Source: Actinomycetota bacterium
GTDB lineage: Bacteria; Actinomycetota; Thermoleophilia; Gaiellales; Gaiellaceae
Length of the DNA: 5,257 bases
Assembly: GCA_013811645.1 (NCBI GenBank)
Contig: JACCUU010000071.1
Coordinates: 1 to 5,257, forward strand
Direction of reading: 5' to 3'
The position numbers and the translations under genes are program-made. Every line of letters starts with the position of its first letter. The first letter of the stretch is position 1. This document shows, one piece after another, positions 1 to 5,070 of this stretch. The notes under the pieces were generated by a model. The model ran no database searches, was not told the DNA's origin, and was given only the letters and a program-made list of their open reading frames with translations.

Positions 1-305
1 AGGGCGAGCGCGGCCAGGACTCCGCCGGCGAACTTGATCTGGAGCGCACGGACGAAGAGCCGGCGGAGCTTCCCCCACTCCTCGCCGACGACGTACCGGA
101 ATCCGAACTTCGTCAGCGGCTCCTCCACGGTCAGGTCGAGGAGGACCTGGAAGAAGCCGACGGCCGCGAGCGCGGTGACGTAGATGCCGAAATCCTCCAG
201 GCCGAGGACGCGCGCTGCGACGACCGTCCCCAGGATCCCGAAGACGACCGCGGCGTAGACCCACGCGGCCGTCGCTGACCGACGCCAGAAGACCCGAGAG
301 GCCAT
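1..305 (-). CDS. Wzx-like oligosaccharide flippase, N-terminal part (gene runs off the left edge)
   Basis: Reading the minus strand from ATG at 305-303 gives 101 uninterrupted codons to the window edge. The protein begins MASRVFWRRSATAAWVYAAV and continues with a hydrophobic segment (about residues 13-32). Next come the short motif ARVLGLEDFGIY (31-42), a second hydrophobic segment (about 43-58), and a basic amphipathic stretch (KLRRLFVRALQIKF, 79-92) leading into a third. A first helix followed by 'R-x-LG-x-x-x-(F/Y)G-x-Y' is the usual opening of MOP-superfamily polysaccharide flippases (Wzx/RfbX-like). These move lipid-linked glycan units across the cytoplasmic membrane. The start is forced by an in-frame stop about 40 nt upstream with no other start codon between. 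No good Shine-Dalgarno is seen, only CAGG 6 nt upstream, and that belongs to the palindromic repeat ending 1 nt away. It is divergent from the ligase gene. Only about a fifth to a quarter of a normal flippase is visible, so substrate cannot be judged. Confidence 0.78.
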   Translation of the reverse strand, partial: MASRVFWRRSATAAWVYAAVVFGILGTVVAARVLGLEDFGIYVTALAAVGFFQVLLDLTVEEPLTKFGFRYVVGEEWGKLRRLFVRALQIKFAGGVLAALA

Positions 306-306
306 T

Positions 307-473
307 AGATGCCTGGTCGGGAATTGACGCGCAGCCGAGGGCGGTCACGACCAAGCCGGGCGACGCACTCACTCGTCGTGCAGGCTGGTAAACCTGGACG
401 GCGAGGGAGGGCGGCGATCCGGCGCCGTGTCGTGGTCGTCATCGGCCCGCCGTGAATTCTCGACCAAGCATCT
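307..473 (+). repeat. 167-bp palindromic intergenic element, copy 1
   Basis: The element runs from AGATGCCTGGTCGGGAATT (307-325) to AATTCTCGACCAAGCATCT (455-473). It is a long imperfect inverted repeat: the two ends pair over 19 bp with two mismatches. Pairing continues discontinuously inward to a hairpin whose arms include CTCGTCGT (372-379) and ACGGCGAG, closing on a GGTA-type loop. The same 167-bp length and about 91% of its bases recur, inverted, at 1866-2032. It fills nearly all of the divergent gap between flippase and ligase. There is no transposase and no clear target duplication, so it is best described as a MITE-like or REP-like non-coding palindrome. The family name is unknown to me. 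Confidence 0.85.
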
Positions 474-501
474 ACAGGGTCAGTCTAGAGTCCGCGTCCG
501 A

Positions 502-1860
502 ATGCGAACCCTCCGCGATCTCGTCGACCGCGACGCCACCGGAGCGCTCCTCCTCGCGTTGGCGATTCCGTTTCTCTTCCTCCACGAGAAGTACCAGCCG
601 GAGCTCACGGTTGACCTCGGCTCGACGTCGGCGGACATCCGCCTGTCCGATCTCGCCGTGCTCGTGGTCGTCATCGCGGCCGGGATCTATGCGGGCCGCA
701 AGGGCACGTCTCGCCTGGGGCCGGCCCGGATCCTGTGGATCCCCGGTTTCGCGCTCCTTCTCTGGCTCGCCTTCCAGGCCTTACGTCCGGCCTCCGTCGA
801 CGACGCCCTCTTCGAGGATCACCTCGTGAGCTACGTGAAGCTCGTCGAGTACGCGCTCATCGTCGTCGTCGTCCCGCTCCTCGTGCGGCGAACGCAAGAC
901 CTCACGATCGTCCTCGGAAGCCTCGTACTCTGGTCTGCCGTTGCGTCTGCGGTCGCCCTCGCGCAGTTCTTCGGGCTCGACATCTTCGACGCCTGGAACG
1001 CCGGCTGGCGTCAGCCGTCGTTCCTCGGACACCACGACCTCGCCGCGCTCAGCGCGATCTCCGTGGCACTCGCAGTGGCCGGAATCCTCGGTGGGCGAAC
1101 CCGTCTCCCGGCCGCATCGCTCTGGGGACCGGCCCTGGTAGCGGGAGCGCTCGGGCTCATGCTGGCGGGCTCGCTCGCCGCGGCGGGAGGACTCGCGCTC
1201 GGTGCGCTCGTCGTCGCGATCGGCGCGCGAGGGCGCTTCGAGCCCTCGCCGCGCCAGTTCCTCGCCGTCTTCGCGCTCGTGGTCGTCGTCGCGGGCGGGG
1301 TGACCGCGATCCGCGCCGACTCGCTGGAGCAGTTCGTCCGCTTCCTCGGAGTCCGCGGCGACGAGCGCCCGGAGGGCGTGGAGACCTACTCGCAGCGCAC
1401 CGTGCTCGCGTATCTCGGCCTCCGGATCTGGGAGGACAACCCGGTCGTGGGCGTCGGCTGGCAACGCTCCGGGCGCGAGAACGTCTTCGAGCCCTACCTC
1501 GAGGATGCCCGCGAGCGCTTCCCCGACGTGGTCGACTTCGCGTTCCCCGCGGCGGGCCGCGAGTGGGGTGTGCAGAACCTCTACGTCCAGATGCTCGCCG
1601 ACGCAGGCTTCGTCGGCCTCCTGCTCCTGCTCGCGGTCGGCGTCAGCGGGATCGTGCTTGCCGGCCGGACGGTGACCTACGCACCGAACCCGTGGGCGAC
1701 GGGAGCCGGGCTCGCGGTGATGTGCGGTTTGCTGACTCTCGGCGGGGAGTGGGCGTCGCTCGGAATCGTGTCGGGCATACCACTCCAGGCGGCAACGTGC
1801 CTCTTACTCGGCATCGCGGCGGCCGGGGCCGCGACCGTCGAGGAGGAAGCTGGCGTCTAG
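502..1860 (+). CDS. O-antigen ligase/polymerase family membrane protein (Wzy/WaaL-like)
   Basis: This is a very hydrophobic protein of 452 residues from ATG 502, with roughly ten or more membrane segments. Family hallmarks are QPSFLGHHDLAALSAI in the middle (about residues 171-186 from this start) and a large hydrophilic loop beginning near LGVRGDERPEG. The loop contains the Wzy_C-type pattern QRTVLAYLGLRIWEDNPVVG followed by VGW (from residue 298), and then QNLYVQMLADAGFVGLLLLL (from residue 358). Such proteins act on the outer face of the cytoplasmic membrane, either polymerising lipid-linked repeat units (Wzy) or transferring the glycan to an acceptor (WaaL-like). Sequence alone does not separate the two. 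The frame stays open upstream to GTG 427, but those 25 codons lie mostly inside the palindromic repeat and encode a low-quality Ser/Arg-rich stretch, so ATG 502 is preferred. Neither start has a strong Shine-Dalgarno. The His common before N-x-Y in the second motif is Gln here. The gene is bracketed by inverted copies of the repeat. Confidence 0.82.
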   Translation: MRTLRDLVDRDATGALLLALAIPFLFLHEKYQPELTVDLGSTSADIRLSDLAVLVVVIAAGIYAGRKGTSRLGPARILWIPGFALLLWLAFQALRPASVDDALFEDHLVSYVKLVEYALIVVVVPLLVRRTQDLTIVLGSLVLWSAVASAVALAQFFGLDIFDAWNAGWRQPSFLGHHDLAALSAISVALAVAGILGGRTRLPAASLWGPALVAGALGLMLAGSLAAAGGLALGALVVAIGARGRFEPSPRQFLAVFALVVVVAGGVTAIRADSLEQFVRFLGVRGDERPEGVETYSQRTVLAYLGLRIWEDNPVVGVGWQRSGRENVFEPYLEDARERFPDVVDFAFPAAGREWGVQNLYVQMLADAGFVGLLLLLAVGVSGIVLAGRTVTYAPNPWATGAGLAVMCGLLTLGGEWASLGIVSGIPLQAATCLLLGIAAAGAATVEEEAGV

Positions 1861-1865
1861 CTTGA

Positions 1866-2032
1866 AGATGCCTGATCGGGAATTCACGGCGGGCCGGAGG
1901 ACGGCCACGACACGGCACCGGATCGCCACCCCCCTCGTCGTCCAGGCTTACCAGCCTGCACGGCGAGTGAGTGCGTCGCCCGGCTTGGTCGTGACCGCCC
2001 CCGGCTGCGCGTCAATTCCCGATCAGGCATCT
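1866..2032 (-). repeat. 167-bp palindromic intergenic element, copy 2 (inverted relative to copy 1)
   Basis: The reverse complement of this stretch matches 307-473 with about 15 differences by hand alignment, including two compensating 1-nt indels. Its ends are perfect 19-bp inverted repeats: AGATGCCTGATCGGGAATT at 1866-1884 and its complement at 2014-2032. The central hairpin is CAGGCT / AGCCTG around GGTA. The element starts 5 nt after the ligase stop codon and ends 17 nt before the epimerase start, so it is the whole spacer between two co-directional genes. A short open frame crosses it (1862-2053), but it is a by-product of the repeat and not a gene. A transcript from ligase into epimerase would carry this as a very stable stem-loop. 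Confidence 0.87.
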
Positions 2033-2037
2033 AGTAC

Positions 2038-2042
2038 GGTGA
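2038..2042 (+). promoter_or_regulatory. Probable ribosome binding site of the epimerase gene
   Basis: GGTGA sits 7 nt before GTG 2050, just outside the palindromic element. An in-frame TAG at 2032-2034 excludes starts further upstream, so this site and GTG 2050 define the start. The match to the consensus is partial. Confidence 0.45.
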
Positions 2043-2049
2043 CGCCCGC

Positions 2050-2985
2050 GTGAGAGTCCTCGTCACCGGCGGCGCAGGCTTCATCGGGTCGAACGTCGTT
2101 CGCGCCTTGCTCGCGCGGGGTGACGACGTCCGCGTGCTCGACAACTTCTCGACCGGCAACCGCGCCAACCTTGCCGGGCTCGATCGAGACGTGGAGCTCG
2201 TCGAGGGCGAGCTCCGGAGCTACGAGCGCGTGCACAACGCCGTTCGCGGAGTCGAGGTCGTCTTCCACCTGGGGGCCCTCGGCTCGGTACCGCGCTCGGT
2301 ACAGGATCCGCTGACGTCGAGCGCTGTGAACGTCGAGGGCACGTTGAACGTGCTCCTGGCTGCGCGAGACGAAGGTGTTCGACGGGTGGTGTTCGCGTCG
2401 TCCTCGTCGATCTACGGCAACCAGCCCGAGCTGCCGCTACGAGAGGCCATGGCGCCCGATCCCATCTCGCCTTACGGTGTCGCCAAGCTTGCCGCGGAAC
2501 GGTACTGCGTGAGCTTTGCGCGGGTGTATCCCTTCGAGACGGTGGTGCTCCGCTACTTCAACGTCTTCGGGCTCCGGCAGGATCCGCGTTCGCAGTACGC
2601 GGCCGTGGTGCCGCTCTTCATCACGGCGATCGCCGCCGGCGAGCCCGTCACGATCTTCGACGACGGCGGTCAGTCGCGGGACTTCACCTACGTCGAGAAC
2701 GTGGTGGCGGCGAACCTGCAGGCCGCCGACGCCGAGGGCGTGAGCGGCCGCATCTTCAACGTCTCGGGGGGAGCACCGGCAACGGTGAACGAGCTGGCGG
2801 AGACGATCGGCCGACTGCTCGACAAGCCGATCGAGCGCCGCTACCTGCCCGCTCGCGCCGGCGATCTGCGTGACTCGTGGGCGGATGTGAGCGCGGCCCG
2901 TGAGGCGCTCGGATACGAGCCCACCGTGTCGCTCGAGGAAGGCTTGCAACGGACCGTGGAGTTCCTACTCGAACGAAAGGACTGA
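2050..2985 (+). CDS. NAD-dependent UDP-sugar 4-epimerase (extended SDR; WbpP/TviC-like)
   Basis: This 311-residue cytoplasmic enzyme of the extended short-chain dehydrogenase family has a length normal for the group. The N-terminal Rossmann motif TGGAGFIGS is at 6-14, the adenosine-binding acid lies in VLDNFSTGN (29-37), and the active-site Ser region is ASSSSIYG (116-123). The catalytic Tyr142-x-x-x-Lys146 lies in PYGVAK, and RYFNVFGLRQDP is at 168-179. The stretches GSVPRSVQDP (78-87) and YFNVFG-x-RQDP...YAAVVP resemble UDP-N-acetylglucosamine/glucuronate C4-epimerases such as WbpP and TviC more than classical GalE. The likely reaction is reversible C4 inversion of a UDP-HexNAc or UDP-hexuronate. 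The exact substrate is inference. GTG 2050 is chosen because [13 protein letters not shown] begins directly at the first beta-strand and an in-frame stop lies just upstream. It probably forms an operon with the cupin 2 nt downstream. Confidence 0.85.
   Translation: MRVLVTGGAGFIGSNVVRALLARGDDVRVLDNFSTGNRANLAGLDRDVELVEGELRSYERVHNAVRGVEVVFHLGALGSVPRSVQDPLTSSAVNVEGTLNVLLAARDEGVRRVVFASSSSIYGNQPELPLREAMAPDPISPYGVAKLAAERYCVSFARVYPFETVVLRYFNVFGLRQDPRSQYAAVVPLFITAIAAGEPVTIFDDGGQSRDFTYVENVVAANLQAADAEGVSGRIFNVSGGAPATVNELAETIGRLLDKPIERRYLPARAGDLRDSWADVSAAREALGYEPTVSLEEGLQRTVEFLLERKD
2976..2981 (+). promoter_or_regulatory. Strong ribosome binding site of the cupin gene
   Basis: AAAGGA lies inside the last codons of the epimerase, 6 nt before ATG 2988. 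It fixes the cupin start and suggests translation coupled to the epimerase. Confidence 0.65.
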
Positions 2986-2987
2986 CG

Positions 2988-3404
2988 ATGGGCCATGGCT
3001 TCGGATCGATCGACGAGCTCGGAGAAGGGCACGGCTTCCGAAAGGTGCGCGCGCCACTCGGCGTGACCGCCTTCGGCGCGAACGTCATCGTGTATCCACC
3101 CGGATTCAAAGGTTTCCACCACTTCCACGACACCCAGGACGAGCTCTACTTCGTGCACTCGGGCTCGGCCCACGTCGAGGTCGAGGACGAAGACCGGATC
3201 CTCGGCCCCGGCGGGCTCGTGCACGTCGAGTCGACGACGCCACGCAGGGTCTCGAACGCAAGCGACACGGACGACCTCGTCATGCTCGTCATCGGCGGCA
3301 AGGGCGGCTACGTGGAGCGTGACGGCCACATGGTCGACGAGGCCGACGTCGAGCGGCGCGCGTCGTTCGGCCGGGCGGAAGCTAGGCCGTCCGAATCGCG
3401 CTGA
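2988..3404 (+). CDS. Single-domain cupin protein
   Basis: This small soluble protein has 138 residues. The first cupin motif is clear: PPGFKGFHHFHDTQDELYFV (37-56), then HSG, supplying the His45-x-His47 pair, Glu52 and Gly59. The second motif is degenerate: LGPGGLVHVESTTPRRVSN (72-90). Position 86, where metal-binding cupins usually have His (TPHR), is Arg. The fold is therefore confident, but a normal 3-His/1-Glu metal site is not. The C-terminal tail from about residue 117 is charged and probably flexible. Small cupins in polysaccharide loci can be sugar isomerases or epimerases, but this does not show the pattern I would expect of FdtA/QdtA ketoisomerases, so no reaction is assigned. It starts 2 nt after the epimerase stop with a strong ribosome site, so the two are likely co-expressed. 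Its last 23 bp overlap the 3' end of the convergent methyltransferase gene. Confidence 0.8.
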   Translation: MGHGFGSIDELGEGHGFRKVRAPLGVTAFGANVIVYPPGFKGFHHFHDTQDELYFVHSGSAHVEVEDEDRILGPGGLVHVESTTPRRVSNASDTDDLVMLVIGGKGGYVERDGHMVDEADVERRASFGRAEARPSESR

Positions 3405-4002
3405 AGACCAGATCCTGCGAGAGCAGGCGAGCGTGGAGTCGACGGTAGCGGCCGCCGAGAGGCATGATCCGCACTCCCGTGAAGTCGGCGAGCAGCGCGC
3501 GGATGCCAGCGGGCGTGAACATATGCAGGTGCGTGGGGTCTCGCTCGGGCTGGAGCCCTCGGGCGAACCGCAGCCGGTTCTGCACCCGGAACGCGTTCGG
3601 CACCGAGCCCACGAAGACGCCATCCGGGCGGAGGACGCGACGCACCTCTCCGACGAGCGCGCGGGGGAAGCGGACGTGCTCGAGGAGCTCGCCGGCGACG
3701 ACCACGTCGAAGGTCTCGCTGTCCAGCGGCAGCGGCTCGTCGACGTCGGCCACGACAGGCGTGATCCCGAGCTGCTCGGCCTTCGCCAAAGCGGCACGGT
3801 CGACGTCGACGCCGACCACCTCGTTTCCTTCCAGGAAGTGGCGGGTGAGCGCACCGGAGCGGCAACCGAGGTCGAGCACGTGCCCGCCTTGCCCGATCGC
3901 GTCCTGGAAGAGCGGAATTCGCTCGGGGACGAAGACGAAGTCGCCGGCGTTTCGGCGCTGACGGTGGTGGGCCTCGTACAGCTGGCCGAGACGCGTACTC
4001 AC
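3382..4002 (-). CDS. SAM-dependent class I methyltransferase (Methyltransf_11-like)
   Basis: This is a 206-residue protein. SAM-binding motif I is [10 protein letters not shown] (41-50), the acidic residue at the end of the second strand lies in VVGVDVD (62-68), and motif II is the Asp of [11 protein letters not shown] (83-93). The post-motif strand [13 protein letters not shown] (98-110) and the [13 protein letters not shown] segment (124-136) are typical of the Methyltransf_11 group. [17 protein letters not shown] (155-171) is often seen in methyltransferases of glycan and lipid clusters. It probably O-methylates a sugar or a lipid-linked glycan; the acceptor is unknown. The GTG start at 4002 overlaps the stop of the upstream decarboxylase gene as GTGA. 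No separate Shine-Dalgarno is seen, consistent with translation by coupling. The 3' end overlaps the cupin gene tail to tail. Confidence 0.83.
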   Translation of the reverse strand: MSTRLGQLYEAHHRQRRNAGDFVFVPERIPLFQDAIGQGGHVLDLGCRSGALTRHFLEGNEVVGVDVDRAALAKAEQLGITPVVADVDEPLPLDSETFDVVVAGELLEHVRFPRALVGEVRRVLRPDGVFVGSVPNAFRVQNRLRFARGLQPERDPTHLHMFTPAGIRALLADFTGVRIMPLGGRYRRLHARLLSQDLVFSAIRTA

Positions 4003-4943
4003 GGAGAGCTGACGGCGGCCTCGTGGCCGAGCGAGGAGATGGTTTTCCTCAAGCCGTCCTCCAGCTCGACCTCCGGCTGCCAGCCGAGCAACTGCTTGGC
4101 GCGGGTGATGTCCGGCTGGCGCACCTGCGGGTCGTCGACCGGAAGGGCCTCGTAGACGATCTCGCTCGAGGAGCCCGTGAGCCGGATGATCGTCTCGGCA
4201 AGCTCGAGCAGCGGCTTCTCGTCCGGGTTGCCGAGGTTGACCGGGAGATGCTCGTCAGACTCTGCGAGCAGGACGAGGCCACGGATCAGATCGTCCACGT
4301 AACAGAAGCTTCGTGTCTGCGAGCCGTCGCCGAACACCGTCAAGGGCTTTCCCGCGATCGACTGGTCGAGAAACGTCGGGATCGCGCGCCCGTCGTTGGG
4401 CCTCATCTTCGGCCCGTAGGTGTTGAAGATCCTCGCAATCCCAGTGTCCACGCCCTGCTGTCGGTGGTACGCCATGGCGAGCGCCTCGGAGTACCGTTTC
4501 GCCTCGTCGTAGACGCCGCGCGGGCCGATCGGATTGACGTGCCCCCAGTAGGTCTCGGGCTGCGGGTGCACCTGCGGATCTCCATACACCTCGCTCGTCG
4601 ACGTGAGCAGAAAGCGCGCCCGCTTGAACTTCGCGAGGCCGAGCGCATGGTGCGTCCCGTACGAGCCGGTCTTCAGGGAGTGCAGTGGCATGCGGAGGTA
4701 GTCGATTGGGCTCGCAAGCGCCGCGAGGTGGTAGACGTAGTCGACAGGCCCGTCGACCACGATCGGGTCGATCACGTCGTGATTCACGAACGTGAACGCG
4801 TCGTCGCGCAGGCGCTCGATGTTCTCGAGCGACGAGACGACGAGGTTGTCCAGGCAGATCACTCGCTGCCCGCGCGCGAGCAGCGCTTCGCAGAGATGCG
4901 AGCCGAGAAAGCCGGCGCCGCCGGTGACGAGGGACGTGGGCAT
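3999..4943 (-). CDS. uxs: UDP-glucuronate decarboxylase (UDP-xylose synthase)
   Basis: This extended SDR enzyme has 314 residues from ATG 4943, the normal length for bacterial UXS. It decarboxylates UDP-glucuronate to UDP-xylose with bound NAD, in the cytoplasm. Numbering from this start, the nucleotide motif TGGAGFLGS is at 7-15 and the UXS-specific segment [20 protein letters not shown] is at about 78-97. [20 protein letters not shown] (114-133) includes the family's Thr/Ser/Glu triad (Glu118). The catalytic Tyr145-x-x-x-Lys149 lies in [11 protein letters not shown], followed by [19 protein letters not shown]. The conserved Arg of the [10 protein letters not shown] segment (about 275) probably matches the arginine needed for decarboxylation. 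The frame extends to ATG 4997, but those 18 extra residues precede the first beta-strand and cover a 22-bp dyad, so ATG 4943 is preferred. The downstream methyltransferase overlaps by 4 nt. UDP-xylose here implies a pentose in the surface glycan or a methylated derivative (inference). Confidence 0.9.
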   Translation of the reverse strand: MPTSLVTGGAGFLGSHLCEALLARGQRVICLDNLVVSSLENIERLRDDAFTFVNHDVIDPIVVDGPVDYVYHLAALASPIDYLRMPLHSLKTGSYGTHHALGLAKFKRARFLLTSTSEVYGDPQVHPQPETYWGHVNPIGPRGVYDEAKRYSEALAMAYHRQQGVDTGIARIFNTYGPKMRPNDGRAIPTFLDQSIAGKPLTVFGDGSQTRSFCYVDDLIRGLVLLAESDEHLPVNLGNPDEKPLLELAETIIRLTGSSSEIVYEALPVDDPQVRQPDITRAKQLLGWQPEVELEDGLRKTISSLGHEAAVSSP

Positions 4944-4950
4944 GGTGTCG

Positions 4951-4956
4951 ATGGTA
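4951..4956 (-). promoter_or_regulatory. Candidate -10 box for the decarboxylase gene (leaderless start)
   Basis: On the minus strand TACCAT (TAnnnT type) lies 7 nt before ATG 4943, which would put the transcript start at or next to the start codon. That would explain why no Shine-Dalgarno is visible. No convincing -35 hexamer is present, so this is tentative. Confidence 0.25.
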
Positions 4957-4957
4957 G

Positions 4958-4979
4958 CCAGAGGGCCTTCGACCTCTGG
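4958..4979. promoter_or_regulatory. 22-bp perfect dyad upstream of the decarboxylase start (possible operator)
   Basis: CCAGAGG (4958-4964), an 8-nt spacer and CCTCTGG (4973-4979) form an exact 7-bp inverted repeat. It lies directly upstream of the candidate -10, where a repressor site would overlap the promoter. It could instead be a chance palindrome in GC-rich DNA. Confidence 0.3.
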
Positions 4980-5007
4980 GTACGCCGCGGCGGGCATTGC
5001 TCCTGCG

Positions 5008-5036
5008 TTGACCTATTGCCGTTCGGTTGCAATATC
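5008..5036 (+). promoter_or_regulatory. Possible promoter of the delta-60 gene
   Basis: TTGACC (5008-5013) is a good -35 hexamer, and this is the most AT-rich stretch in the window. The -10 is poor: CAATAT at 5030-5035 (16-nt spacer) or AATATC at 5031-5036 (17-nt spacer). A 5-bp dyad, CCTGA-gcag-TCAGG (5041-5054), follows and overlaps the ribosome site. Confidence 0.3.
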
Positions 5037-5051
5037 AGAGCCTGAGCAGTC

Positions 5052-5062
5052 AGGAGGAGGAG
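5052..5062 (+). promoter_or_regulatory. Very strong ribosome binding site (AGGAGGAGGAG)
   Basis: The purine run AGGAGGAGGAG ends 8 nt before GTG 5071, which is in frame with the delta-60 repeat coding. It is the best Shine-Dalgarno in the window and the reason for choosing that start. Confidence 0.55.
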
Positions 5063-5070
5063 TCATTGCT

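Noticed and set aside
307..473. Insertion sequence, CRISPR or attachment site explanation for the repeats
   Set aside because: There is no transposase or integrase, no regular spacer array, and no clear target duplication beyond 1-2 bases at either copy.
735..1865. 376-residue open frame overlapping the ligase gene on the same strand
   Set aside because: Its product is extremely Arg/Pro-rich with no domain pattern. It is a frame-shifted shadow of the membrane protein in GC-rich DNA.
1862..2053. 63-residue open frame across element copy 2
   Set aside because: It lies almost wholly within the palindromic repeat and has no ribosome site or domain.
3366..3395. Stem of 9 bp with one mismatch (TTCGGCCGG / CCGTCCGAA, 12-nt loop) at the convergent gene ends, as a terminator
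   Set aside because: It has no T-run on either strand, a large loop, and lies inside both coding sequences; such stems are common by chance at this GC.
2841..3854. 337-residue minus-strand open frame spanning the epimerase end, cupin and methyltransferase region
   Set aside because: It crosses real genes on both strands and has Ser/Arg-rich low-complexity content without family motifs.
4023..5045. 340-residue plus-strand open frame antisense to the decarboxylase
   Set aside because: The minus strand carries unmistakable UXS motifs throughout; the antisense product has no recognisable motif and is a GC-driven shadow.
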